In this document: positions 1 through 10,050 of the stretch, piece by piece
Layout: each line of letters starts with the position of its first letter
Numbering within the stretch: the first letter of the stretch is position 1
Source of the DNA: Streptomyces aureocirculatus
GTDB taxonomy: Bacteria > Actinomycetota > Actinomycetes > Streptomycetales > Streptomycetaceae
Reading direction: 5' to 3'
NCBI RefSeq assembly: GCF_000720475.1
Contig: NZ_JOAP01000051.1
Coordinates: 1 to 58,672 of the forward strand
Length of the DNA: 58,672 nt
Notes under the pieces: model-generated
Databases searched by the model: none
What the model was told of the DNA's origin: nothing
Seen by the model: only the letters and a program-made list of their open reading frames with translations
Translations under genes and position numbers: made by a program

Positions 1-336
1 CGCATGATCGAGATCCGCAAACAGAACCCCGCCTTCGGACTCGGCTCCTACACCGAGCTGCCCTCCTCCAACCCCGCCGTCCTCGCCTTCCTGCGCGAGT
101 ACCGGGACGACCTGGTCATGTGCGTGCACAACTTCTCGCGCTTCGCCCAGCCCACCGAACTAGACCTGGGGGTCTTCGAGGGCCGCCATCCCGTGGAGCT
201 GACCGGCGGTGTCCGCTTCCCAGCCGTCGGTGCACTCCCCTACCTGCTGACTCTCACAGGACACGGCTTCTACTGGTTCCGGCTGCGCGACGACCTCCAC
301 CTCCCCCGCCCGGCGGAAACCGCCGTCCGCCTCTGA
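1..336 (+). CDS. treS: Maltose alpha-D-glucosyltransferase (trehalose synthase), 3' end only
   Basis: Only the last 110 or so codons are in the window; the reading frame is open to the left edge, so the gene starts upstream. The visible part is the C-terminal beta domain of a GH13 TreS: it begins with MIEIRKQNPAFGLGSY, continues through a stretch like VLAFLREY and ends with a fold segment like GHGFYWFRL, all typical of the TreS tail. TreS interconverts trehalose and maltose in the cytoplasm; in actinomycetes it feeds maltose to maltokinase for GlgE-dependent alpha-glucan synthesis. The next gene, 17 nt downstream, is that maltokinase, which supports the call. The catalytic domain cannot be inspected. 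Confidence 0.9.
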   Translation, partial: RMIEIRKQNPAFGLGSYTELPSSNPAVLAFLREYRDDLVMCVHNFSRFAQPTELDLGVFEGRHPVELTGGVRFPAVGALPYLLTLTGHGFYWFRLRDDLHLPRPAETAVRL

Positions 337-353
337 AGGGACGTGCCGCAGAC

Positions 354-1700
354 ATGCTGAAGACCGCACCGCACACGGACGCCGACCTCAGCCCTCCGCT
401 GCTCCTGACGTCGCTCGCCGGACTGCTCCGGGAGTGGCTGCCGAGGCAGCGGTGGTTCGCGGCGAAGGGCTGGCCCATCACGGACTTCTCCGTGGTGTCG
501 ATGACCGAACTCCATCCGGGATGCCTGCATCTGCTGATCAGGACCAGTCACAGCGCGAGGTCCGCGCACTGCTACCAACTCGTCCTCGGCGTCCGCGAGG
601 AGTTGCCGCCACAACTGCGTCACGCCCTCATCGGCCGCCCCGGCACCGGCCCCCTCGCGGGACTGAGCGTGTACGACGCGCTCCTGGACCCCCGGTCGGC
701 GGGGTTGCTCCTGGAACGGCTCCGTACGCCTGGCGAGGCGGGGCCGCTGCGTTTCGAGGGTGACGGGCGGACCGCCGTACCCTCCGGGCTCGCCCCCCGG
801 CTCCTCGAAGGCGAGCAGTCCAACACCTCGCTGGTGTACGGCGACCGCTACATACTCAAGCTCTTCCGCCGCATCCAGTACGGCACCAATCCGGACCTGG
901 AAGTGCCGTGGGCGCTCGCCGGTGAGGGCTGTGCGCGCGTGCCCGCCCCCGTGGCCTGGTTCTGGACCACGCAGCCGCGCAGGACGACACTCGGCGTGCT
1001 CCAGCCGTTCCTGCGCGGGGCGACGGACGGCTGGACGCTGGCGCTGCGGTCCCTCGCGTCGGGCGAGGACTTCACCGCCGAGTCGTACGAACTCGGGCGG
1101 GCCACCGCGGAGGTGCATCTGGCTCTGGCACAGGTCTTCCCGCCGACAGCGCCGGAGCACAGCGGCCGGAGCCTGCTCGCCGCCGCGATGACCGGGCGTC
1201 TGGAGGCCGCCGCACGGCAGGTGCCCGCGCTCGTTCCGTACGTGTCCCGACTGCGGGCCGCCTACGACGCCTTCGCCGCGGGCGGTGCCGACCGGCCGGA
1301 CCAGCGCATCCACGGCGATCTGCATCTGGGCCAGGTCCTTCGCGCCGGGGACCTGGACCGGTGGTTCGTCATCGACTTCGAGGGCGAACCGGCCCGGCCG
1401 CTCGTGGAACGCAAGCGGGTCGAGACCCCCGTACGCGATGTGGCGGGCATGCTCCGCTCGTTCGACTACGCGGCGCACTCCGGACGCCCCTGGCAGCCGC
1501 AGTGGGCGCGGCGCTGCCGCGACGCGTACTGCGCGGGTTACGCCGCGGTGGCGGCGTGGGACCCGCGCGAGGAGGCCGCGCTGCTGCGCGCCCACGAGAC
1601 CGACCGCGCGGTGTACGAAGCGCTCTACGAGGCCAGGCACCGCCCCGACTGGCTGCCCGTGCCCATGGCGGCCCTCGCCCGGCTCGCGGAGGACCGCTGA
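354..1700 (+). CDS. pep2: Maltokinase (Mak/Pep2)
   Basis: A 448-residue protein of the aminoglycoside-phosphotransferase-like fold, the usual maltokinase length. It phosphorylates maltose with ATP to maltose 1-phosphate, the donor for GlgE. Visible hallmarks are the N-terminal [12 protein letters not shown] segment, the central [20 protein letters not shown] (lysine of the ATP site) and the catalytic-loop [11 protein letters not shown] followed by VIDFEGEP (metal-binding Asp), then [19 protein letters not shown]. The reading frame extends upstream to 120, but ATG 354 lies just after the treS stop and gives the normal family length, so I chose it. It sits between treS and glgB, the order expected in a Streptomyces glgE-treS-pep2-glgB operon. 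Confidence 0.92.
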   Translation: MLKTAPHTDADLSPPLLLTSLAGLLREWLPRQRWFAAKGWPITDFSVVSMTELHPGCLHLLIRTSHSARSAHCYQLVLGVREELPPQLRHALIGRPGTGPLAGLSVYDALLDPRSAGLLLERLRTPGEAGPLRFEGDGRTAVPSGLAPRLLEGEQSNTSLVYGDRYILKLFRRIQYGTNPDLEVPWALAGEGCARVPAPVAWFWTTQPRRTTLGVLQPFLRGATDGWTLALRSLASGEDFTAESYELGRATAEVHLALAQVFPPTAPEHSGRSLLAAAMTGRLEAAARQVPALVPYVSRLRAAYDAFAAGGADRPDQRIHGDLHLGQVLRAGDLDRWFVIDFEGEPARPLVERKRVETPVRDVAGMLRSFDYAAHSGRPWQPQWARRCRDAYCAGYAAVAAWDPREEAALLRAHETDRAVYEALYEARHRPDWLPVPMAALARLAEDR

Positions 1701-1788
1701 CCCGGCCTCCTCCCCCGGCGCCCGCCGTCCCCTTCAGCTTCTGCCCCCACCGTCAGCCGTTCCCGTCCAGCAGAGGAGAGCCCACCCC

Positions 1789-3901
<2,113 letters not shown>

Positions 3902-3986
3902 CACAGGACGACACAAGCCGACCGTTTTCATGCATGACGCGCGCCGTACAAGGCACCCGGTACCCAACGACGCCTGAGGAGGCCGT

Positions 3987-4205
3987 ATGTCCGCCACGGA
4001 ACCCGCCGCACCGGAACTGCCGCGTACCACGCTCCATGAACCGCCCGGCGGTTTCGAGGCGAGGAGCGCCGTCACCGGCCCGGTGGCCCCCGCGAAGGAC
4101 GCGGGAGCCGTGCGCACATGTGTGCCCGCCCTGCCCTCCGCCACGGAGCCCGTCAACCGGGACGACTACATATTCGAGGTCAACATCGTGCGCGGCCTGG
4201 ACTGA
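3987..4205 (+). CDS. Small hypothetical protein (72 aa)
   Basis: ATG 3987 follows a strong ribosome binding site (GAGGAGG just upstream), and the 72 codons show the G/C-rich third positions expected of real Streptomyces coding sequence. The product is Pro/Ala-rich in the first 55 residues and ends in an acidic-then-hydrophobic tail, [16 protein letters not shown]. There is one cysteine, and no signal peptide or membrane segment. I do not recognise a family. A tail of this kind could be a recognition or interaction segment, or the end of a peptide precursor, but no modifying enzyme is encoded nearby. It lies between the damaged glgB and the SigB-like gene. Confidence 0.55.
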   Translation: MSATEPAAPELPRTTLHEPPGGFEARSAVTGPVAPAKDAGAVRTCVPALPSATEPVNRDDYIFEVNIVRGLD

Positions 4206-4457
4206 CACCACGCTGCGGCGCCGCCGGACCGGGGCCGCCCGTGACGACCTGAGCCGTACGGACCCGTGCGGCCCGTCCCAAGCTGCGGACTCGTGCTTTT
4301 GCGAGGAAAGTGGAAGGGCAGGCGATTCACCGTGCTTCGGACAGGAGGCGCGACAGCGGAGCGGCAGAGCCGCTTGGCGCGCGGCCTCCTGTCCAGTTGG
4401 GCGCGAGGCCGTGCCGCGACATCACTCACACGTCGTCACGGCCCAGGAGCGATCCCC

Positions 4458-5084
4458 ATGCCGAGCACCACCTCCTCCGGCGCGTCCCGGCGCGCTCACC
4501 ACGACCGCCCGGAGACGGAGCAGGCCTTCAAGCACCTCGCCGGGCTGCCCGAGGGCCGCGAACGCGAGCTGCTCTGCGAGGAACTGGTCGCCGCCTGGCT
4601 GCCGATGGCCCACCGCATCGCCCACACCTTCCGCAACCGCGGCGAGAACCTCGACGACCTCCGTCAGGTCGCCGCCATGGGCCTGGTCAAGGCCGTCAAC
4701 CGCTACGAGCCCGGACGCGGCGCCTTCGAGAGCTACGCGGTGCCCACCATCACCGGTGAAGACGGCCTCGAAGCCCTTGATGCCTATCAGTCCCTGTCCC
4801 TGGACGCCGACATGCACACCGCGTCGGACGACGGCTATCACCTCGCCGACACCCTCGGGGCCCCCGACCCCGGCTACGACCTGGTCATCGACCGCCAAAC
4901 CGCCAGGGAGGGCCTGCGCCATCTGCCCGAGCGCGAGCAGACCATCCTCTACCTGCGGTTCTTCCGCGGTATGACACAGAGCGGCATCGCCGAGCAACTG
5001 GGCCTCTCACAGATGCACGTCTCCCGCCTCATCACCAAGTCCTGCAGTCAGGTACGCGCCGAGGCGATGGGCGTCGCCCCGTAA
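4458..5084 (+). CDS. SigB/SigF-type RNA polymerase sigma factor, internally shortened
   Basis: ATG 4458 has AGGAG at 4445-4449 and gives a 208-residue protein; SigB-type sigmas of Streptomyces are usually about 260 or more. Region 2 is recognisable ([37 protein letters not shown] split here: [19 protein letters not shown], then [18 protein letters not shown]) up to AVPTITGE at residue 101. Normally LRRHFRD, the region 2.4 helix, VHVPRRV and all of region 3 follow; here the chain jumps in frame to [17 protein letters not shown], the start of the linker before region 4. Region 4 is intact ([19 protein letters not shown], helix-turn-helix [15 protein letters not shown]). Minus-10 recognition should therefore be impaired while minus-35 binding may remain. 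Either a real deletion, or an assembly collapse. Confidence 0.8.
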   Translation: MPSTTSSGASRRAHHDRPETEQAFKHLAGLPEGRERELLCEELVAAWLPMAHRIAHTFRNRGENLDDLRQVAAMGLVKAVNRYEPGRGAFESYAVPTITGEDGLEALDAYQSLSLDADMHTASDDGYHLADTLGAPDPGYDLVIDRQTAREGLRHLPEREQTILYLRFFRGMTQSGIAEQLGLSQMHVSRLITKSCSQVRAEAMGVAP

Positions 5085-5115
5085 CAGAACAACCGATCGG
5101 AAAGGTTTTTGCTCC

Positions 5116-5442
5116 ATGCCCGCTGGATCCAGCAAGAAGCGTGAACGGCAGTACGAGCACATCAAGGACAGCGCCGAGGACCGGGGCGCCTCCACCGAGC
5201 GGGCCAAGGAGATCGCCGCCCGCACCGTCAACAAGGAACGCGCGCGCTCCGGCGAGTCCAAGACCGCGAGCAAGACCTCCACGCGCGACAAGAAGTCCGC
5301 GCCCCAGCGCGGTGGCGAGCGCTCCCACAGCGGCGCCCAGGGTCCGACCCGCGACCAGTTGTACGAGGAGGCCAAGAAGAAGAACATCGAGGGCCGCTCG
5401 TCGATGAACAAGAAGGAACTCAAGCAGGCCCTCGGCCGCTGA
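5116..5442 (+). CDS. Small basic protein with Rho-N/SAP-like C-terminal motif (so-called plasmid stabilization family)
   Basis: A 108-residue, very hydrophilic Lys/Arg/Glu/Ser-rich protein starting MPAGSSKKRERQYEHIKDS. Streptomyces genomes carry many such proteins, commonly labelled plasmid stabilization protein or Rho termination factor N-terminal domain protein. The N-terminal half has alternating acidic and basic runs (AKEIAARTVNKERARSGE); the C-terminal 40 residues, TRDQLYEEAKKKNIEGRSSM then NKKELKQALGR, match the small helical Rho-N/SAP-like nucleic-acid-binding motif. It lies 31 nt after the sigma gene and may be co-transcribed. Role is unproven; nucleic-acid binding is inferred from charge and the motif. 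Confidence 0.75.
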   Translation: MPAGSSKKRERQYEHIKDSAEDRGASTERAKEIAARTVNKERARSGESKTASKTSTRDKKSAPQRGGERSHSGAQGPTRDQLYEEAKKKNIEGRSSMNKKELKQALGR

Positions 5443-5514
5443 TCGAGCGATGCGGCCCCGTGTGCTCAGCGTGTCGAGCACGTGCAGGCGTCAAGGGCTG
5501 ACGGCCCCCGCGGG

Positions 5515-5913
5515 TCACCGGGTGTGGCGGTTCTGTGCCGCGAGGACGGCGTCCGCGTGGGCCGCGGCCCAGGCGCCGAGGGCCCGGATCGGGGCGAGCA
5601 GGGCGGTGCCCGCCTCGGTGAGGCTGTAGTCGACGCGGGGCGGGGCCTCGGCGTAGCGGCGGCGCTCCACCAGGCCGTTGTACTCAAGGCGCCGCAGGGC
5701 CTCGTTCAGGACCTTGGGGCTGATCCCGCCGATCCGGGCGCGGAGTTCGCGCGGTCGCTTCGGTCCGCTCTCCCCGAGGACGTGGACCACCACGCTGTCC
5801 CAGCGGTTGGCCAGCACCTCGAAGGCGATCCGGGCCCGGCAGTCCGCCGCGAACGGCTCCCCGCCCAGATCGTACGGCTCCTGCGGCTGCGGCTGCTGTA
5901 CGCGCTCTCCCAT
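5515..5913 (-). CDS. HxlR/MarR-like winged-helix transcriptional regulator
   Basis: A 132-residue HxlR-family protein: the N-terminal Cys-containing segment AADCRARIAFEVLANRWDS leads into the winged helix (ELRARIGGISPKVLNEALRR, wing LVERRRYAEAPPRVDYSLTE) and a C-terminal dimer helix. It is transcribed away from the oxidoreductase gene at 5979, with 65 nt between the two starts. Such divergent pairs are typical for HxlR regulators that repress the neighbouring redox gene and sense reactive species through the N-terminal Cys. Target and inducer are inferred from position only. Confidence 0.88.
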   Translation of the reverse strand: MGERVQQPQPQEPYDLGGEPFAADCRARIAFEVLANRWDSVVVHVLGESGPKRPRELRARIGGISPKVLNEALRRLEYNGLVERRRYAEAPPRVDYSLTEAGTALLAPIRALGAWAAAHADAVLAAQNRHTR

Positions 5914-5978
5914 GTGGACATCCTGCCGCGTTCGATGCCTACCGGACGGTGTGCGTCGAAACTCCTAGCGTTCCCGGC

Positions 5979-6716
5979 ATGACATCCCACAACGCGAACG
6001 AACTGAACATCATCGACGACGGGAACGGCGGGGACGGCGGGAGCAGGACGATACGCATCGGCATTCTCGGTACGGGAGCGATGGCGGCCGCGCTCGGCGG
6101 GGCCTGGGTACGGGCCGGGCACGAGGTCATGGTGGGCGGCAGGGACGCCGCGGCGGCGGCCAGGACCGCGGCCGGTATCGGAGCCGCCGGGTACGGAAGC
6201 CCCGCCGAAGCGGCGCGGTACGGCGAGGCCGTCCTGGTGGCCGTGCCTGCGGACGTCGCACCGCGGTTGGCCGAGGAGCTGGCCGCGGACCTCGCCGGGC
6301 GGACCGTGCTCGACTGCACGGTGCCGATGGCCCCCGCCGCCGACGGCCCGGCCCTGACGACGCTCGGCGGCACGGATTCGGTGGCCGTACGCCTCGCGGC
6401 CGCGGCTCCTGACGCCCAGGTCGTCAAAGTCTTCGGCATCCTGCACGAGAGCATCTGGACCCTGCCGCGGCCGGCCTTCGAGGGTGCGCCGCTGGCCGTG
6501 CCCTTCTGTACGGACACCCCGCACGCCACCGCCCTGGCGACGGAGCTGATCACCTCGATGGGCTGTGCCCCGCAGTTCTGCGGCGGGTTGCACCGCGCCG
6601 CGCTGCTTGAAGCCACCGCGGTGTTCGCCATCGGCGTGTGGTGGTCCGGCGGTGAGACGCGGCACGCCTTCCCGGCGCCCGCGCTGGCCCCGGGCGCCGT
6701 CGACGACGCGCCCTGA
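5979..6716 (+). CDS. NADPH-dependent F420 reductase-like / NAD(P)-binding oxidoreductase
   Basis: About 245 residues from ATG 5979 (the frame runs on to 5949, but 5979 leaves a normal divergent promoter gap). After a low-complexity N-terminus there is a Rossmann motif IRIGILGTGAMAAALGGAW, then GHEVMVGGRD (NADP-type second strand), AVLVAVPADVAPRLAEEL and VLDCTVPM, as in NPD/F420-reductase-like proteins. Substrate unknown. It is divergent from the HxlR regulator, which probably controls it. A perfect 10-bp hairpin begins directly after the stop. Confidence 0.8.
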   Translation: MTSHNANELNIIDDGNGGDGGSRTIRIGILGTGAMAAALGGAWVRAGHEVMVGGRDAAAAARTAAGIGAAGYGSPAEAARYGEAVLVAVPADVAPRLAEELAADLAGRTVLDCTVPMAPAADGPALTTLGGTDSVAVRLAAAAPDAQVVKVFGILHESIWTLPRPAFEGAPLAVPFCTDTPHATALATELITSMGCAPQFCGGLHRAALLEATAVFAIGVWWSGGETRHAFPAPALAPGAVDDAP

Positions 6717-6740
6717 GGGGCGCCCCGTCAGGGGCGCCCC
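6717..6740. terminator. Bidirectional hairpin after the oxidoreductase gene
   Basis: GGGGCGCCCC (6717-6726), loop GTCA, GGGGCGCCCC (6731-6740): a perfect 10-bp stem that starts on the base after the stop codon and lies between convergent genes (the next gene ends at 6752 on the other strand). There is no U-tract, as is common for Streptomyces terminators. Confidence 0.75.
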
Positions 6741-6751
6741 GCCGACCGGGG

Positions 6752-7810
6752 CTACGCAGCCGGGGCGGTCAGGGCGCTGCGTCCCGCACGCCAGGCGTCG
6801 AGGATGTGGGCAGCCAGGCGGTCCTCGACGAAACCGGTGGCGTGCACGCCGAAGGCGATGTCGGCGTCGAGCGCCGGCTCGGCGGCCAGCAGCCCCCCGA
6901 CGACGTCCCGGCGGACCACCTGCTCGTGCACGGCGTCCGCCTCCACGTGCTCGTCGTAGAACCGCTGCGCCGCGGGACCCGCCCCGACCCGCCGCAGGGC
7001 GGCCGCGAGGCGCCGGGAACCGGGCGACGAGGTGATCTCCACGGCGGCGAAGTGCCCGACCAGTGCCCCGCGCAGGGCCCGGTGCAGCCCGAAGAGGGAC
7101 ATCAGGTTGACGACCACGAGGGCCTCGGCCGGAGCGGCGTCCAGATGGTGTCCGTACGAGGTGTCAAGGCCGAGGTCCGCCATGAGGTCCGCGAACAGCC
7201 GCGCGTGGATGTCCTCCGGGCGCCCCGCGCCGAACTCGTCGAACTCCACGGCCACCATGGCGGCCTTGGCCCGCCCGTGCAGCCGCGGTATGACCCAGGC
7301 GTGCGGGTCGGCCTCCTTGAGGTGGTACAGGGACCGCAGGGCCGCGTACTCCCGTACCTGCCACAGCTCGCCGTCGCGTTGCAGGTGGTGGCTGACGCTC
7401 GTCCCGTCGTACCCGACGGGCTCGGTCAGGAGCCCGGCGATCGCTTCCTCGGCGCTTTCCGGACCGGTCGCGTCGGCACGCAGTGCCATAAGGAAACGCT
7501 GTTCCAGTGAGCGGCGCAGGACCAGCAGCTCCGGGTCCCACTCCCGGTCCTCGTCCACACCGGCGAAGCCCTGGTAGTGCAGTTCGTAGAGGACGTAGAG
7601 GGCAAGCTGTAGGTCGTCGCCGTACGCGTCGGCGTGCTCCGGCGCCGACTGCGGCAAGGGGCCGCCGCCGTGCCGCAGGGAGTCGATGACGGCACCGGAC
7701 AGCTCGCCGCGGGGAGCGGGCAGCTCGGGGCTGCGCCGGCGGGACTCGGGGACGTCGCTGGCGGCTCCGGGGCCGCGGTGGGGTGACGGCTCGGCGCGGA
7801 CGGTGGTCAT
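6752..7810 (-). CDS. Haem-oxygenase-like di-iron enzyme (iron-containing redox enzyme family)
   Basis: A 352-residue protein; ATG at 7810 has GGAGGAG upstream on the minus strand and overlaps the preceding gene by 4 nt (ATGA). The sequence is all-helical, with the acidic/His pattern expected of the haem-oxygenase-like di-iron oxidase/oxygenase (HDO) superfamily: LYVLYELHYQGFAGVD, VEFDEFGAGRPEDIHARLF, LFGLHRALRGALVGHFAAVE and FYDEHVEADAVHEQVVRRD. Members use a di-iron site for O2-dependent oxidation, fragmentation or desaturation of small molecules; the substrate here is not predictable. It is the last gene of a three-gene operon with a CDGSH protein and a methyltransferase, suggesting a shared pathway in which the CDGSH protein might supply electrons (inference). 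Confidence 0.8.
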   Translation of the reverse strand: MTTVRAEPSPHRGPGAASDVPESRRRSPELPAPRGELSGAVIDSLRHGGGPLPQSAPEHADAYGDDLQLALYVLYELHYQGFAGVDEDREWDPELLVLRRSLEQRFLMALRADATGPESAEEAIAGLLTEPVGYDGTSVSHHLQRDGELWQVREYAALRSLYHLKEADPHAWVIPRLHGRAKAAMVAVEFDEFGAGRPEDIHARLFADLMADLGLDTSYGHHLDAAPAEALVVVNLMSLFGLHRALRGALVGHFAAVEITSSPGSRRLAAALRRVGAGPAAQRFYDEHVEADAVHEQVVRRDVVGGLLAAEPALDADIAFGVHATGFVEDRLAAHILDAWRAGRSALTAPAA

Positions 7811-8181
7811 GACGGCGGCTCCTCCTTCGTCTGCCGGGGGGTGGAGGTGACTCCGGCGTTCTTCTTGTCTTCGGTGTCTTCGGTGTCTTCGGTGTCTTCG
7901 GTCCCGGGGCCGGGAGCGTTCGCCGTGTCCGGCCGTGTCCTGCGGCGGTGGCTGGTGTCGCACCAGGGGTAGGTGCGGCTGCGGCGGCAGGTGCAGATCG
8001 CGACCGTGAAGCGGTCCGACACGGCGACGCTGCCGTCGTCACAGACCACTTCGACCGGCCCCTCCACCAGGAGGGGGCCCTCACGGTCGACCGTGACCCG
8101 GCGGGGGCGCTCGCGTGGGCGCTCGGCGGATGCGGGCACGGGTTCAGCGGAGCCGGGCACCGATTCAGCGGAGCTGGGCAC
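7807..8181 (-). CDS. CDGSH iron-sulfur domain protein
   Basis: A 124-residue protein with one CDGSH-type motif: CTC (Cys63, Cys65), then YPWCDTSH (Cys74, His78), the 3Cys-1His set that binds a redox-active [2Fe-2S] cluster. The core (about residues 30-80) is flanked by Pro/Arg/Ser-rich and acidic low-complexity tails, including four TED repeats made by a 9-nt tandem repeat. It overlaps the methyltransferase gene upstream by 17 nt and the di-iron enzyme gene downstream by 4 nt, so the three are translationally coupled. An electron-transfer role toward the di-iron enzyme is plausible but unproven. Confidence 0.88.
   Translation of the reverse strand: MPSSAESVPGSAEPVPASAERPRERPRRVTVDREGPLLVEGPVEVVCDDGSVAVSDRFTVAICTCRRSRTYPWCDTSHRRRTRPDTANAPGPGTEDTEDTEDTEDKKNAGVTSTPRQTKEEPPS
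7867..7902. repeat. 9-nt tandem repeat, four copies, inside the CDGSH gene
   Basis: Four exact copies of gtcttcggt in a row on the plus strand; on the coding strand each copy encodes Thr-Glu-Asp. It lies in the unstructured C-terminal tail, so copy number may vary between strains without loss of function. Confidence 0.95.
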
Positions 8182-8893
8182 GGATCACCACCAGCTCTTC
8201 CTGGGTCTCGGTGTCGTCGATGAGCCCCGCGCGGCGCAGCCAGGCCCGGCGGGACTTCAGGACGGGTCCGAAGGGGACATACGCCCGGTCGACGACGTGG
8301 GCCGTCATCCCGAGCCGGGTGAGCCGGTCGAGCGTCGCATGGACGCCGCACAGCCCGGAGTGCACCATCAGCAGGGTGCCGCCGGGGCGCAGCACACGGG
8401 GCGCCGCGTCGCACACGCGGTTCACGATCACCCTGCCCTCGGTTCCCGCGTCCCACGCGCGCGCCGCACCGCGTCGCGGCAGATGTGGGGAGGGGCTGGG
8501 TACGTACGGCGGGTTGCTGACCACGAGGTCGCAGCAGTCGTCGGGGAGCACCTCGGTCAGATCGCCGCGGCGCACCGTGACAGGCAGCCCGTTGCGCAGG
8601 GCGTTCAGCCGGGTGGTGAGCACCGCGCGCCGGGATATGTCGACGGCGGTCACCCGGGCCCCCAGCGAGGCCGCGGCGACGGCGAGCGCCCCGGAGCCGG
8701 TGCCCAGGTCCACGACGGTGGTGTTCTCGTCGATGGCCTCACGCCGCAGGCAGCGGGTGAGGAGGTTCGTGTCGTGCTGCGGTGCGTAGACACCGGGCAG
8801 CGTGAAGAGACGTGCGAGTCGCGCGGCTCCGGACGGCGCGCACGTGTGTGTCAGCGGCTGCGGATGCGTCTCCGCACTCATCTCCGCACTCAT
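8165..8893 (-). CDS. HemK2/MTQ2-like SAM-dependent methyltransferase
   Basis: A 242-residue class I methyltransferase. ATG 8893 is chosen because GGGAG lies 7 nt upstream on the coding strand; the frame is open further but without a ribosome site. Motif I reads VVDLGTGSGALAVAAASLGA, followed by VTAVDISRRAV and the catalytic SNPPYVPS, the NPPY signature of N5-glutamine or N6-adenine methyltransferases (HemK, MTQ2). A short helical N-terminus (LFTLPGVYAPQHDT) resembles MTQ2-type enzymes rather than HemK proper. It heads the operon with the CDGSH and di-iron genes (17-nt overlap). Substrate unknown: a protein glutamine or a small molecule are both possible. Confidence 0.85.
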   Translation of the reverse strand: MSAEMSAETHPQPLTHTCAPSGAARLARLFTLPGVYAPQHDTNLLTRCLRREAIDENTTVVDLGTGSGALAVAAASLGARVTAVDISRRAVLTTRLNALRNGLPVTVRRGDLTEVLPDDCCDLVVSNPPYVPSPSPHLPRRGAARAWDAGTEGRVIVNRVCDAAPRVLRPGGTLLMVHSGLCGVHATLDRLTRLGMTAHVVDRAYVPFGPVLKSRRAWLRRAGLIDDTETQEELVVIRAQLR

Positions 8894-9360
8894 TAGGCAT
8901 CTCCCGTCGCTCGGGGCCCACGAGAGGGGCCTGCTTTCACCCTCCGCCGGTTCTCCACCGACCACCACCAGAGCGCTCACTGATAGTGACTTAGCGGGAA
9001 CTATGCGGATTTTTTCGTTGGCTCGATTCAGTCACTGAGTGCCCGCGTCTTCGTTTCTGACACCTGAATGGCCCTGTGCTACTCGGTACAACGCCCGAAA
9101 CGGCCGCCTCAATGGCTGGCGCCCCGTCAGAGAATGTGTGCTCCCCACCCACTGAGCGGCGCACGGCTGCTGAACTCCCGGCCCTGAAGCGGCCGTTGCC
9201 ATTCCGCGACATGCGGGACGAAGCCGTGACACGCGTGGGGACAACGGGTTCGCCGCCTCGCGGGTCGTAGGGAGCGTGAGTCGCCGCTTGGGGGCGATTC
9301 GATCCGCCCGGACGGACCGGACTGCGGGCGGAGCGAACCGAACGTGGGGAGATGAGACGT
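8894..9360. other. 467-nt intergenic region with two short palindromes, no supported gene
   Basis: Divergent spacer between the methyltransferase operon and the secreted-protein gene. Short ORFs exist on both strands but lack ribosome sites and coherent sequence. The part from about 8970 to 9060 is clearly richer in A/T than its surroundings and holds two inverted repeats, described separately, so it probably carries promoters and operators for both sides. Confidence 0.6.
8977..9038. promoter_or_regulatory. Two operator-like palindromes
   Basis: TCACT-GAT-AGTGA at 8977-8989 and TCAGT-C-ACTGA at 9028-9038 are both perfect inverted repeats, 38 nt apart, in the A/T-richer part of the divergent spacer. 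The related core (TCA-GT/ACTGA) suggests two binding sites for one regulator. No regulator gene is adjacent. Confidence 0.4.
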
Positions 9361-9444
9361 ATGACTGCACGGGTGACCGCACGTATGACCGGGCGCATGA
9401 CTGGGTGTACGACCGAACGCGTGGCTGGGCGTACGCCTGGGCGT
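9361..9444 (+). repeat. Seven degenerate 12-nt repeats at the start of the secreted-protein gene
   Basis: Units begin at 9361, 9373, 9385, 9397, 9409, 9421 and 9433 and follow the pattern (a/g)(t/c)g-(a/g/c)c(t/c)-g(c/g)(a/g)-cg(n), e.g. atgactgcacgg, gtgaccgcacgt, atgaccgggcgc. They encode M/V/T-T-x-R repeats ahead of the hydrophobic signal core and offer several alternative ATG/GTG starts. Confidence 0.85.
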
Positions 9445-10044
9445 CGGCAGGTGAAGCTGCTGGCGCTGACCGCCGCCGTGGCCGCATCAGGAATCGCGCT
9501 GGGGTCCGTCCCGGCAGCCGCGGCTGCCTCCGGCACCCCGCGCTTCCTGGCGCCGTCCGAGCTGCCGCCGCACGCGTCCTCGGACTGGTACGCGGGCCAG
9601 GTGACGCCGGGACAGCCTGACCCGCTGCCGATGTGCGGGGGCGAGGCGCTGCCGTCGATCTCCGTGCACCGGACCTACCGCACGGACCTCGACACCGGGG
9701 CCTTGCAGGTGACCGTCGTCGAGCGCAGCCCACAGCGGGCGAAGGACCTCGCCGAGCTGCTCCGCAAGGACCTCGCCAACTGCGCGAAGAAGGTGGCGCA
9801 GCAGCACCCCGACATCACCGCGGCACAGAAGTACTACGGCAAGGTCGACGCCGAGGAGGGCGCCCACGTCTACGGAGTCCACACCGAGGCCTCCTGGGGA
9901 GCCTCCGACATCAACCTGTACTCGGTCGGACGGGACGGCGACACCGTGACGCTCGTCCACTGGGGCCAGATGGGCGGCTTCGCCGACGCGCAGGTCGCCG
10001 ACTTCAAGAAGACGACCGCCACGGCCGTGAACAAGCTGTACTGA
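9361..10044 (+). CDS. Secreted protein of unknown function, with repeated N-terminus
   Basis: About 227 residues from ATG 9361, which is 9 nt after GGGGAG; an ATG at 9352 is too close to that site. The first 28 codons are seven degenerate copies of a 12-nt unit giving a Met/Thr/Arg-rich leader, followed by a hydrophobic signal core (LLALTAAVAASGIAL) and AAAA-type cleavage region. The mature part has two cysteines (MCGGEA, LANCAKK), a VHRTYRTDLDTG segment and LYSVGRDGDTVTLVHWGQMG near the end; it looks like a small alpha/beta extracellular sensor-like domain. I do not know the function. A 14-bp hairpin follows the stop. Confidence 0.75.
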   Translation: MTARVTARMTGRMTGCTTERVAGRTPGRRQVKLLALTAAVAASGIALGSVPAAAAASGTPRFLAPSELPPHASSDWYAGQVTPGQPDPLPMCGGEALPSISVHRTYRTDLDTGALQVTVVERSPQRAKDLAELLRKDLANCAKKVAQQHPDITAAQKYYGKVDAEEGAHVYGVHTEASWGASDINLYSVGRDGDTVTLVHWGQMGGFADAQVADFKKTTATAVNKLY

Positions 10045-10050
10045 CGCGCC

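Noticed and set aside
8991..9536. 181-codon minus-strand ORF in the divergent spacer
   Set aside because: Low-complexity, overlaps the start of the secreted protein and reads the complement of its 12-nt repeats; no ribosome site.
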